From NCBI GenBank assembly GCA_012295275.1, contig CM022670.1:35397801-35461800 (forward strand): a DNA stretch of 64,000 nt, given 5' to 3'. This document shows, one piece after another, positions 28,181 to 40,228 of the stretch. Made by a program: the position numbers and the translations under genes. The DNA is from Chrysomallon squamiferum. Taxonomy: Eukaryota; Mollusca; Gastropoda; Neomphalida; Peltospiridae. Positions within the stretch are counted from its first letter, which is position 1. Every line of letters starts with the position of its first letter. The notes under the pieces are model-generated. The model had not been told where the DNA came from and made no database searches. It was given only the letters and a program-made list of their open reading frames with translations.

Positions 28181-29560
28181 TATTTATTTCTTCGTTGTGG
28201 TAGTCGTTGTTAAAGGAAAAAGGAAAATGGGAAAGAAAAAAAAAAAAAAAGAAAGAAAGAAAACGTGTATTAAAAATTCAGAGGTGATGTTTTCGGCACA
28301 CTTGCTGAAAGAGAAAATGTGATTAACTTTGACGTTCGATTTTTTCAAGCTGGATTTTTCTTCTAGATAGATAAAATGATGTTGTTGCTTTTTTTTTTTT
28401 TTTTGCATCGCGAAATCGTTTATTTGAAAATCCGTATTATACCAGTGAGAAATATGTTATTCTTGTTTTTTAAAGAAATACATAGTGAAAGTTATTTATT
28501 TGTATGTATGTATGTATATATGTATGTATATATGTATGTATATATGTATGTATACATGTATGTATATATGTATGTATGTATGTGTATGTGTATATGTATG
28601 AGTGTGTGAATATGTGTATGTATATGTTTGTGAATATGTATCTTTGAGATCGAGAGAGAGAGAGATTATTTTATAAAAAAAACATCAACAGATACACAAA
28701 GACTAAATGCCAGTGCTAACAATATGATATTCAATCATTTTGTGTAAACTTATTATTTTATATGCGTGATTACAACGACACATGGTGAAATAGTAATAGA
28801 TCTAAATAGATTGAAATTTAAAACCACATAAATGTAAACAGTAATGGGTTCAAACAAATCCTAATGTCGTTGGTAACAGTAATTAAAAAAAATTCTTTGA
28901 TATTAATAATTTTGATTTTGGTGTAAATAGCAGTAAACTTTGATTTTAACATGTTGTTTGTATGTCCTCGCTATTTCTAGAAAGTTAAATACATAAATGC
29001 TTTTTTCGTTTTTTTTTTTCTTTTCTTAAAGAAGAGGTTAAAAAAATCTTAAAATAAGGAATGTAACATATACGTATTCAGCACCTTTTGCAAAACCTCG
29101 TTATCTCGAATCGACAGAAACTAGCTCACGCCTTTTATTACGTCAAAAGTCATTTGAATTCTCTTAGCTTTCTGCGATTTATTGATGGATAACATTTTTT
29201 TTTATTTATTTTTTTTTTTTTTCTTACGTGAAACACCGAGATATGGATTTTGTATTACTTACAGTTTAAATAAATACATTACATCATGAATCTTTTGCTG
29301 AAAGATTTTTGATATATATATATATTACACATTTTTTTTTTTATTATTATTATTTTTTTTATAAAATAAGAATAACGCCACCAATTCGCGGACCCGATTT
29401 TTTTTTTTTTTTTTTTTTTTAATAACACGAAGAGAAACGGAAGAAGGCGGAAATGAGATCACTTACACTGTCGTCTTTGAGGAAAGTTCTCGATGGTGAA
29501 ACCGAGTTTTTGAAATAATCAATAGACTTCACGAGCACCGAGGCACAGTCCAACTGACGA
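28181..29560. other. AT-rich sequence with (TATG)n and T-runs
   Basis: (TATG)n/(TATA) at 28500-28620, and T-rich patches near 29200, 29330 and 29398-29420. No gene seen. Confidence 0.4.
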
Positions 29561-29689
29561 AGGCATCTCTAATTGAGTTACCACATAATATTCAGTTTTT
29601 TTCTTCACCGTGTTACACCGTCCGCACCAGCACTGGAGACGCACACACACACACACACACACCAGTACACCCAACGAACACGTGACCAG

Positions 29690-29885
29690 TCGCTTGGCGC
29701 AACTTCCGGGTTCACGACAGTTAATGTTCTTTTTTTTTTTTTTTTCGTTTTTTTATCCTCCCCCGCCCCCCCCCCACACTCCTCCTGCTTTGAAGAACTA
29801 TGGCGGCTAAACGACGCAATCGTTCGTTATGTCATTGGTTGTCAGTGCCAAGCTTCCGGGTTGGAGACCCAATCACTGCTAGTTA
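29690..29885. promoter_or_regulatory. Candidate CpG/ETS/CCAAT-type promoter
   Basis: In about 190 bp I see ACTTCCGG (29702-29709), a CCCCGCCCCC GC-box (29761-29770), a YY1-like ATGGCGGC (29800-29807), ATTGG (29834-29838), CTTCCGG (29853-29859) and CCAAT (29869-29873). This mix is typical of TATA-less housekeeping promoters. Direction is not determined; a T/C tract splits the region. It could serve the RGS-like gene 6.5 kb downstream or an unseen minus-strand gene. Confidence 0.4.
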
Positions 29886-31318
<1,433 letters not shown>

Positions 31319-32515
31319 ATCTTCATCTCCCTCTCTATGTCTTTTTATTTATTTCTCCGTTTTTGTATATCCATTAATTCACACATACATACATCCATGT
31401 GTATGTATATATATATGTGTGTGTGTGTGTGTTTGTGTGTGTGTTTGTGTGTATGTGTGTGTGTCTTTATCTCTAAAGCCATCTGTTTTTCATTGTTTCA
31501 TTCCATTTAATGTCTTCATTGTATATTTTCCTAACTGCTTGAACCTAACTAAGATTAGATATATGCGATTACAAGACTCGAGTTTTAAAATTGTTGTTTT
31601 TTTTCTTTTGTTTGTTGTGGAAAATTCAGTATTTGAAATCGCTATTAAACAGTTGTTTTAGATTTTATTGTCTGTGGAGGGTTCACTGTAAGACTACTGG
31701 GGGATAACGTAGATTCCAATGGGCCAATCGCATTTATTTTAAGTTTTTCAGGTTTCAGTTTTTAATTTGAATATTATTAATTTTCATTTTTTTTATTTCT
31801 TCTTCTTCTTCTTCTTCTTCTTCTTCATTTCTTCTTCATTATTTATTTATTTATTTGTTTATGTTTCTTTTTCTTTCTTTCTTTTTTCCTTTTCGTCGTC
31901 ATCTTCTTTTTTTTAAATTTTTATTTCTTTATTTTTAATTTTTTAATTTTGTTTGCTTCATTTTATTCTTATTAATACGCACCAGTGTAAAATCTATTTC
32001 TTGTGTGGGTTTCACTCCCTCCCTGTCTTTGGGATGGGAAATTCTTTCAGATGTGTTTCATTTTTGCTTCTGTTATTCAACGATTAATGAATGGATCGAT
32101 TTCTGTATTGAATTCCGTCGTCATTTACAACATCCAAGAACGAATTATATCACTGCGTAGGTGGCTTAAACTTCTTTGTTAATGTGTCAAACATACCTTT
32201 TTTTTAATCTTTTTTTTAATTCTTTTTTTTATCTTATTTGTTTTCTTTAGCCAAAGGAAAAAAAAGAAAAAATCCAAAAAAATCATGGAAGTGGAAAAAA
32301 AAAAAAAAAAAAAAAAAAAATACTGGATTTCTAAAAATATCGACTGTGAAATGTTATTAAAGTCACGTACGAAGATTGTAAGGAATTACGGATGGGTGCG
32401 GTTTACGGGATCTTTCGGCAAAGATCGTTAGCAGTTTTAGATGAAATAAGATTTGTTATTCTGCACGTAGAACGTATCTGCTCCTACTTATGAGTTATTA
32501 TAACATTTTTTGATA
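31319..32515. other. AT-rich sequence with GT, TTC and A-run tracts
   Basis: (GT)n 31417-31465, (TTC)n 31797-31827, T-rich 31850-31950, A run 32296-32320. Unique pieces between them show no gene. Confidence 0.4.
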
Positions 32516-32516
32516 C

Positions 32517-32600
<84 letters not shown>

Positions 32601-32762
32601 CATTATTATTATTATTATAATTATTATCATTAATAGTATTATCATTATCATTATTATTATTATTATCATTATTACTACTACTTCTACTACTACTACTGCT
32701 TCTACTACTACTACTACTACTATTACTACTACTGCTATTACTGATACTACTACTACTTCTAA

Positions 32763-32793
<31 letters not shown>

Positions 32794-32795
32794 TT
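32516..32795. repeat. (TTA)n and (ACT)n compound array
   Basis: About 90 bp of TTA, then ATC/ATT, then about 90 bp of ACT, then TTA again. Confidence 0.9.
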
Positions 32796-33340
32796 TTTTT
32801 ATTTTTATTCCAAATACGTGACTCTGTATGTAAAATGCGAATCAACATATGAAACTGTTATAAAACAAAATTTGTAAGTAAAAATCAAAATATATATACT
32901 TTATGGAAAGTCCTTTAAAAAGAACACGCTTCCACCAATGTATGGTCTTGTGTTAGCGGTCAGAATATGCACCCTCCCATGAACAGATAATAAAGATACT
33001 GGATAAACCAATCATTGACCAGTTATCTATTCGTTCAGTAGCCTGATAGTGCATGATGCGAACAGAAGGGAAATGATGATACTTCTGTCTATCTGCAAGA
33101 AAGCGTACAACATTGAGTTACAGTCTGTTGCTTTAAACCATTATTATTCCTTCTAGTTTGCTTCTGTCTACTGGATATAAGATGTCCTAATTTACTAATT
33201 AATATATACATATGTAGATACAGATATAGATATAGATATCAAGGATGAAGACAGCATTTTTTTATATCAATGTCAGCTTGCATAGATTAAAACTACCCAC
33301 AAAAACAAATCATCAAAGATTTTTAAACACTGGTGGACAA
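32796..33340. other. AT-rich unique sequence, no gene seen
   Basis: Apart from a short GATATA run near 33222 it is non-repetitive. Confidence 0.35.
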
Positions 33341-33760
33341 AGAAGACGTTCTCTGCTTAAGACTGAGTATCTTCTCTTTTGCGTACACACTACTCATTAG
33401 CGCCGATCACAAAGAATCAATCTTATGTGAAGATAACCATCATGGACTCGCGTGAAAGAGCCTCTCACGGGTCGTTATTGTTCGTTATCATTTCTCTACC
33501 CATGGGAGAATAAATCTTTGACGTATCGTTTTGACCATCTCGGGTTAAAGGAGAAGAAACGGCCGCACAATAATCGGAGTCTAGACAAGGTGTTAATCAG
33601 CGCTTTATATAATTAAGAAAGCTGCTTGCTACAGGAACTCGACTCCTCGTGACTGATTGTCTTGATAGAGCGTCCAGTAATTGTTCCAGAAACCAAAATA
33701 ACCTGAGTCAACACGCGATTCTCTCTACACGTTTTCGACCTGCGGGATGTGAAATGCTTA
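33340..33760. other. Unique island, candidate conserved non-coding element
   Basis: Repeat-free, with dense factor-like words: GATCACAAAGAATC near 33404 (HMG-box-like), GGTGTTAATCAGCGC near 33590 and TATAATTAAGAAAG near 33607 (homeodomain-like). No frame supports a protein. Confidence 0.4.
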
Positions 33761-34195
33761 AGTGAATTTAGCTTTCTAAATATATTTGAAACTGTCGACG
33801 TGCAACTTCTGTACTGTCACAAATTTCGATAACTGCATTTAGGTATATATATAGGTGTGTAATGTGGCACATACATACATACATACACATACTATCGTCA
33901 TTACAAATACAGCTTGTCACTACTGTTGACAATAGATGTAATTTCTACTTTCTATGCTGCTTGTACTAATATTGTTAACTATTCTTATCATCGTCGTCAT
34001 TATGTTCATCATAATCACTATGATTATTATTAGTAGATTTATTTCAGTGATCAAAACCCAGGGCTCCAAAAAATCAGTCATGTATGTATAGTTGAAAACT
34101 GTGTTATTTTCAGCAAACTAAAAATATATATTTACTTATATCCGAATGTTTCCTAGATCAGTTACGAAGTATCTACATCATAATTGAGAAGATAT
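33761..34195. other. AT-rich sequence, no gene seen
   Basis: A short (CATA)n near 33870 and ATC/ATT patches near 33985-34030. Confidence 0.35.
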
Positions 34196-34199
34196 ATTT

Positions 34200-34980
34200 C
34201 TACAGAATTCAATCATGGGAAACCAATTTTCGAAAATGTTTATCCTGAGTTATGTATATTCACCACGCTATTGATACATACTGAATTTAATAATAGCAAA
34301 CCAATTTTAGAAGGGGTAGATCCAGTTATATTTATTTTCAATTATTTATATGTATACTGAATTCAGTAATGGCAAACAAAATCTAGATCGTATACCCCAC
34401 TTGCATGGGATTTTTTCAACTATTTATATATACTGAATTGAATAATGGTAAACCATTTTTAGAAGGCGTATATCCTCGTTATGTATGTTTAACTATTTTA
34501 TATACTGAAATCAATAATGGCAAACCAATTTTGGATAGTCTCTTATGTAGTTTCAACTGTTTATATATACTGAATTCAATAATGGTAAACCAGTTTTAGA
34601 AGTTATATATATTTCAGCAGTTATATATATTTCACCACCCAATATATATATATATATATACACAGAATTTAATAATAGCAAAACCAATTTTCGAATGCAT
34701 ATACCCCAGTTATTTATTTTCATCACGCTGTAGATAATATCACTGAATTCAATAAGGAACAACCAGGTTTAGAAGATTCATAGCCTACTTTAGATACGCT
34801 CACCCACCGCAGACACACATACTCAGTGACGACAGACCAATTTTAGAACGTCGAAAAAGCCTAGTTACGTTTTTACGTTGCGTATATTTCTCTACGTCAT
34901 GGACACATATTGGCTCAAGGCAAACCAGTGTCAAAAGGTTCGTGGCCCAGTTACGTACCGTTCTGTGTTACGTGCTAGCA
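34200..34980. repeat. Degenerate ~78-bp satellite, about 10 copies
   Basis: The anchor CTGAATTCAATAATGGCAAA followed by CCAATTTTAGAAG recurs at about 34203, 34281, 34357, 34433, 34505, 34570, 34663 and 34743. Strongly diverged copies follow near 34822 and 34900. Spacing is 65-93 bp, with AT expansions inside some units. Sequence identity falls toward the right end. Confidence 0.85.
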
Positions 34981-35052
34981 TCTCGTTCTGTAGAAAGTCT
35001 ACCGGTCTTCTTGAATCTAGATCACAGCACTGGAAGATAACCAAATTAATGA

Positions 35053-35100
35053 AGTTTTTTTTTTTTTTTTTTTTTTCTCTCTCTCTCTCTCTCTCTCTCA
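35053..35100. repeat. poly-T/(CT)n
   Basis: T homopolymer of about 22 bp followed by about 24 bp of CT. Confidence 0.9.
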
Positions 35101-35229
35101 GATGGTGCCACGAAAGTGGGTTACAACGTCTTGTTATTTATACCTCAAGCTTCCTCTTTACGAAGAGAAAGGACTGGGTCACGACCATGTAGATCACTGC
35201 ACTATTGACTCAGTGTTTTACTTTTGTTG

Positions 35230-35302
35230 GTGTGTGAGAAAGTGTGTTTATATGTAGGTACGTCTGTGTTCTTATGTGCATGTATGTATGTATGTATGTA
35301 TG

Positions 35303-35341
<39 letters not shown>

Positions 35342-35392
35342 ATATATAATCTTATATATATATATATGTCAGTGTATATATATGTGTGTGTG

Positions 35393-35427
<35 letters not shown>

Positions 35428-35575
35428 TTCTGTGTATTCGTATGTATAAATATGAATTCATTTCTACCTATAATATTGACTTGTACCTTTTTACTTTCCT
35501 AGTTACCTACCTACACAAACACGCACGCACGCACACACACACACACACACACACTCATATATATATATATATTTA
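35230..35575. repeat. (TATG)n, (ATCT)n, (TA)n, (GT)n and (CA)n cluster
   Basis: TATG 35277-35302, ATCT 35303-35340, TA and GT to about 35430, then ACGC/AC at 35519-35555 and TA to 35572. GT and CA arms are about 110 bp apart and complementary. Confidence 0.85.
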
Positions 35576-35830
35576 TAACGATTTGATTGAGAGGTAAAGA
35601 TACATGACATGCCATTTAAACATGCCTTTTAGAGAAAGATAATGAAACAAAAATAAATAAAATTTAAAACAAATAGTTAATCAATGAAGCAATAACACTG
35701 TATAAAGAGTAGTTCGTGTACACAACCTGATCATATTAAATATTTAACACTAAACTGCGCCGGAGTCTCGATTCTGCCATAACTAAAGATGAAATGGTAA
35801 TTACGTTAAGACGAGTTATTGAGTAGATAA

Positions 35831-36031
35831 TATTCTTTGTTAATAATAAAGTATGACAAATTCGAGGACCTTTATATGTGTTCGAACTGACGTAATGAAA
35901 CAAAGGAATAAACTATTGTTGTTAACATAGCAACTTACGCTAATCTTTGATAATAATAAAGTATGAGAAATCAGCGGACATTTATGTATGTACGAACTGA
36001 CGTAACGAAACCAGAAAAAAAAAAAAAAAAA
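35831..36031. repeat. 110-bp direct duplication ending in an A-run
   Basis: A segment of about 80 bp (CTTTGTTAATAATAAAGTATGA through CGAACTGACGTAA and GAAAC) is present at 35831 and again at 35941 with about 85 percent identity by eye. The second copy runs into about 17 A's, 360 bp upstream of the RGS-like exon. Confidence 0.75.
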
Positions 36032-36370
36032 GACAATCGTCAAGTGCTTAATACATTATTATCATACTTTGGTGAAAAGTGAGAGATGAAACAACCTCTA
36101 CGAGCAGTTCAGTATCATATTTTCTCTTTACTTAAAAGAAGAATCTAACTTAAACACATTTTGCGTGTGTGAGAGAACGTGCGAAATTATTGAATATCTT
36201 ATTAAATAAATATTCGAGTTAATACGTTTTGCAGATTATAAGTGTATAATTCATGTATATTCATGTGTTAATGTATACGTATGCCTGTTTATGTACGTCT
36301 CTATGCATATACAAAGATATTAGTGTGTTTATTTTCATAAATAAAACAAATAACATTCTTCAATTTTTAT
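36032..36370. other. Sequence just upstream of the RGS-like exon
   Basis: AT-rich and unique, with no 5' UTR feature visible. Its T-rich end merges into the splice acceptor. Confidence 0.4.
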
Positions 36371-36394
36371 TTTTATTTTTATTTTTCTCCGTAG
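36371..36394 (+). other. Splice acceptor before the RGS-like exon
   Basis: A T-rich tract ends in TTTTTCTCCGTAG immediately before the ATG. This is a consensus 3' splice site and implies at least one upstream non-coding exon. Its AG abuts the start codon, so no 5' UTR is visible in this exon. Confidence 0.65.
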
Positions 36395-36561
36395 ATGAGT
36401 GCGGCGACGGTGATGCGTAGGCAGTCGTCGTCCTCCAACGAAAACGATGTCCGGATGCGGAACAACCGCTCCGGCAGTCAGGGCCCGACCATGGGGGAGT
36501 CGCCGCCTTCATCTCCAGGAATGGCCGCGGGGAGGACGACTCGGGGCTGCTGCTTCTGCTG
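36395..36561 (+). CDS. RGS17/20-like: First coding exon of an RZ-subfamily RGS protein (RGS17/19/20-like), partial
   Basis: RZ/A-family RGS proteins act at membranes as GTPase-activating proteins for Gi/Gz alpha subunits. They have an N-terminal palmitoylated cysteine string and a C-terminal RGS domain. This exon encodes 55 residues plus two bases of a 56th. Residues 1-50 are basic and Ser-rich (a Ser run at 11-14, a Ser/Pro cluster at 36-41). Residues 51-55 are Gly-Cys-Cys-Phe-Cys, and the split codon TG/N would give Trp if the next exon starts with G. That Cys-Cys-Phe-Cys-Trp core is the start of the cysteine string in vertebrate RGS17 and RGS20. An in-frame TAG sits directly before the ATG, and a pyrimidine-rich acceptor ends at 36394. 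The exon is much more GC-rich than its surroundings. The remaining cysteines and the RGS domain (about 120 residues) are not seen in the window. The family call rests on a short motif, and which paralogue it is cannot be decided here. Confidence 0.8.
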
Positions 36562-36567
36562 GTAAGT
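36562..36567 (+). other. Splice donor GTAAGT after the RGS-like exon
   Basis: GTAAGT is a perfect metazoan 5' splice-site consensus. It follows the first two bases of the codon that would be Trp in the Cys-Cys-Phe-Cys-Trp motif, so the intron interrupts the cysteine string in phase 2. Reading through instead would give Trp and then an immediate TAA. Confidence 0.75.
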
Positions 36568-36629
36568 CGTAGTTTGATGTAGTTTTATACAGTGTTTGTA
36601 TATACAAGAAAAACAGTGCTATACAGTTT

Positions 36630-36760
36630 ATATATACACACACACACACACACATACATATGCACATTTATATACAAACATATACATACATATATATATG
36701 TGTGTGTATATATATATATATCTATATATATATAGATATATACATACATACATAGATAAA
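36630..36760. repeat. (CA)n/(CATA)n/(TA)n cluster in the intron
   Basis: Simple repeats begin about 70 bp after the splice donor. Confidence 0.85.
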
Positions 36761-36939
36761 ATACCTTCAGACATTTGCTGCCTATCTACATGATGACTTT
36801 GTTAACTGATATTTTATAAAGTATTCTTATACCATTGTTATTAACTGTTTCTAAGATATTCCACCGTCCTCTTTTTTAAATAATTGTTTATGTAGTAATC
36901 TAATGTCCAAAGTAATGTCTACATATACAAACGTGTGCT

Positions 36940-37360
36940 TACATGTACAAAAGTACTTCACTTCTTTCTTAAAGTCTGTATACATTAAGTTATACATTAT
37001 TACCCTTGTTAACGTCTGTATACATCACACTTAGCTATCCTTGTTAATGTATATGTACAACATAAATTGCTGGTCTTGTTAGTGTCTCTATACATCAAAC
37101 ATTGGTGGTCTTAACATCTGTGTTCGTCCTACGTTACTTCTCGTTTTAATAATTATACATACTTCTTTTTTTAATAATTATACATACTTCTTTTTTTAAT
37201 TATTATACATACTTCTTTTTTTAATAATTATACATACTTCTTTTTTTAATAATTGTACATACTGTTCATTTCAATAATTTTACATACTATTCATTTTAAT
37301 AATGATCATTGTTAACGTCTATTCATTCCATACGTCGCTACACGTGTTAATGTCGGATGG
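36940..37360. repeat. Degenerate ~55-bp tandem repeat with 24-27 bp sub-repeats
   Basis: CTTGTTAA(C/T)GT(C/A)TGTATACATCA-like words recur near 36973, 37009, 37039 and 37076. From 37148 a unit containing AATTATACATACTTCTTTTT is repeated about four times exactly and about twice with changes, to about 37300. Confidence 0.7.
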
Positions 37361-37720
37361 TAATAAACTGCTAACAGTATTTCACTGTTTTCATCTTTAT
37401 TTCGATCAATATTATTTTGTATCTTGGTCGTTTGGGCGAAAATTATTTATAACAGCAGATTATCACGTATTATTTAGCGGGTTGTTAATAGCTGCCAAAC
37501 TGAAAGATTACTCATCTGTTTGTTTTTTGTTTTTTTTTAGACTTATTTATATTTTGTACGTTAAAAACAGCGAGGCTGTGTCTCTAAGCCACAAAATACT
37601 GATTTTAATCTGACAATTTATGTTTAAGATATTAGGTTCTTTTATAAACAGTTCTATTGTTTTTATTACTATTGATTTTAAAAACGCTGACGTAATTCAC
37701 GCATGTGTAAAGACGTTTGA
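37361..37720. other. AT-rich intronic sequence
   Basis: Unique; a short + frame has no recognisable domain. Confidence 0.35.
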
Positions 37721-37721
37721 T

Positions 37722-37778
37722 CATTTATATATATATATATATATATAGACATATCATGCAGACAAACACAACTACACA

Positions 37779-37821
<43 letters not shown>
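37722..37821. repeat. (AT)n tracts
   Basis: AT runs at about 37724-37747 and 37780-37821. Confidence 0.9.
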
Positions 37822-37823
<2 letters not shown>

Positions 37824-38240
37824 GTACATATTAAACAAATATGTTTTAGATCTAACAAAAAATTATTGCCTCCCACGATCTTTGCCATTCTTGCAAAACA
37901 ACGGTTTGAAAAACAATTTTTTTAGATCGCAACTTCTCCAACAAATACGTGAATACGAAGAAAAATCATCATCTCAAAATGCTTTTGTATTTTTCCTTCT
38001 CAGTGCTTCTTCTTCTTCTTCTTCTTCTTCTTCTTCTGCTCCAACGTAATAATATCTGTTTCCCCAGTTTACATTTTAAACTGTGCAGTGTCCTGTGAGG
38101 TCTTTGCTAAGTATTTCGCGGAAGTGAAGGAAGTGTATCTGATGTTATCAGTTTTCCTCTCGATGAGTGTTGGCTTCACAACTCGAGTACACCGTGCTTA
38201 GGTCTGAAGTCATCACTTAACACTGACAAAGATAATTTGG
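37822..38240. other. Unique intronic sequence with (TTC)n
   Basis: (TTC)n at about 38007-38036. Nothing else recognised. Confidence 0.35.
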
Positions 38241-38244
38241 TTTA

Positions 38245-38505
38245 GTTTGTTTTATTTATTTATTTATTTATTTTTAATTTTTTTATTTTTTTATTTTATT
38301 TATTTGTATGTTTATTTTTTTATTTTATGTGCTCTGATATTTATCTGTTTACCTTGAAATTAAATTTAATTTTATTTATTTTTTTATTTAGATTGTTATT
38401 TATTTATACATAAATAATTAAATAAATAAATAAATAAATAAGTGAGTGAATAAGTAAGTAAGTAAGTAAGTAAGGAAATAAATAAATAAATAAATAAAAA
38501 GAAAG
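38245..38505. repeat. (TTTA)n ... (AAAT)n inverted low-complexity block
   Basis: TTTA-rich at 38250-38400 and AAAT/AAGT-rich at 38413-38500. The two halves are complementary. Confidence 0.8.
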
Positions 38506-39180
38506 CGCCTCTTTTTTTTTTTTTTTCCGTTCACAAAACATTCAAACTTTCAACAACAGCTAAAGTTCTATTAACTAAATTAACCGAGTACTTTTCGACG
38601 AAAATATCTCTGTGTTCGATTTCTACAAAACTGCAGCTTGTGTTTATTAAATTAAACAAAAACTAATTTCAAGACCCCCCGGGCTCTTCCTGGTGTGAAC
38701 TGAGGGGGAGTGGGGATTTAAAGTGTAGGCTACACTTTTCCGCCTATTTTTTTTTTTTTTTTTTTTTCTTCTTCTTCTTTAATAAGCGTTAATATTGCTG
38801 AGAATAAATGATTTCAGCAAATCGTTTACTCACGTTGTTTGGATATTGGGTTTCACGTCATTTCAAGGTCACAAGTTGATCACGTAATTATTTCTAAACA
38901 TTTCCAGACCGAAATATCCGAAAATTATCTCACATTTCATATCTCGATGTTTTCGTGGTGTTTCTCCAAACTGGTGTATTGACGACATCGATTTATTTTG
39001 TAAGCTTCTGTTTCGACTGTCAACACGCGCCCGCTTACCTAAATTGCGTGCACAAACATACATGAGAAGTACGTATACACGGTCGTTCAAAGGCTGCGTT
39101 GAGCGTGAAACTCGGTGGCACTGTTTTAATCTCCTGCAAGGTCGAATGGATCGATTTATTTATGAATGATACTTCAGTTT
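38506..39180. other. Unique intronic sequence, no gene seen
   Basis: T runs near 38512 and 38746. The 38860-39140 part is GC-richer, but its frames have no recognisable domain. Confidence 0.35.
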
Positions 39181-39204
39181 TTTTTTTTTTTGTCCACACT
39201 TTCT

Positions 39205-39322
39205 AGAAACTTTATAATAGGGTGTCAGGGTTAAAACAAAAGAACAAACAAAAAAAAAACAACAAACAAACAAACAAACAAACAAACAAACAAACAAACA
39301 AACAAACAAAACAACAACAACA

Positions 39323-39360
<38 letters not shown>

Positions 39361-39457
39361 AAAAGAATAATAATAATAATGAATAATAAATAAATAAACT
39401 TTATAATAGGGTGTCAGGGTTAAAACAAAAATAATTAAATAAATAAAACAAAAAAAC

Positions 39458-39488
<31 letters not shown>

Positions 39489-39577
39489 GAATAATAATAA
39501 ATGAATAATAAATAAATAAACTTTATAATAGGGTGTCAGGGTTAAAAAACAAACAAACAAACAAACAAAAAAATTAA

Positions 39578-39615
<38 letters not shown>

Positions 39616-39712
39616 TAATAATAACAATAATAATAATAAATGAATAAATGAATAAACAAACAAACAAACAAACAAACAAATAAATAAATAAGTAAATAAA
39701 TAAGTAAACACA
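39205..39712. repeat. Three copies of a ~35-bp core among AAAC/AAT/AAAT repeats
   Basis: CTTTATAATAGGGTGTCAGG followed by GTTAAAA occurs at 39210, 39399 and 39521. Each copy is followed by AAC-, AAAC- or AAAT-type microsatellites of different length and composition. Confidence 0.85.
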
Positions 39713-40011
39713 GAACGGACATTCATGCCCGTGCTTTTGCAGCAGAATCTGAGTGGAAAGCCAGTGTCGCCTGCATGATTGGGTTAACATGTTTTCATCA
39801 ACTTGTCCCAGATATATCGATCCCGTAATGCAGTTTTGCAAGGATTTTTAATTATGTTACCAAGATGACCTGCGTCGCTTGGCTCAGTGACTCTGGAGTG
39901 ATGGCAAACATTAACACTGCTTGTTGATAACAAGGCCGAATTGGATCCGAAAACCACTGCTTTGTCGAGGTTCGTCCGCCGATATGTACTATTGTGTTCA
40001 AAATGAAAGAC

Positions 40012-40040
<29 letters not shown>
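39713..40040. other. Unique sequence ending in a 28-bp A-run
   Basis: The segment has a TGGCTCAGTGACTCTGG word near 39880, like a pol III A box. A GGTTCGTCC word near 39969 is B-box-like. It ends in A's at 40011-40038. It may be a retroposon relic, but the box spacing (about 90 bp) is larger than in ordinary tRNA-derived SINEs. Confidence 0.25.
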
Positions 40041-40044
<4 letters not shown>

Positions 40045-40228
40045 CGATGCTGAATTGTGATATTGCTGTAAGGGTTTAGTACCGTTTAATAACCTCTGGT
40101 TTTTGCACTGGCACGATTCCTTGGAGAACGGTCGTTAATCCGTGTGTACTTAGACCTGCTGCAGTTTTGTGGAATTCCCGTGATAATCGTACTGCCAGTG
40201 TCAGGGATAATAGAAACAAACCGTTTAG
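40041..40228. other. Unique intronic sequence
   Basis: No feature recognised. Confidence 0.3.

Noticed and set aside
39210-39545. TAGGG-containing core as interstitial telomere repeat
   Set aside because: The GGGTTA-like word occurs once per core and is not tandem; it belongs to a longer unrelated unit.
39713-40040. Confident SINE call from A-box-like and B-box-like words plus an A tail
   Set aside because: The two boxes are about 90 bp apart, too far for a tRNA-type promoter, and no target-site duplication was found; kept only as a tentative note.
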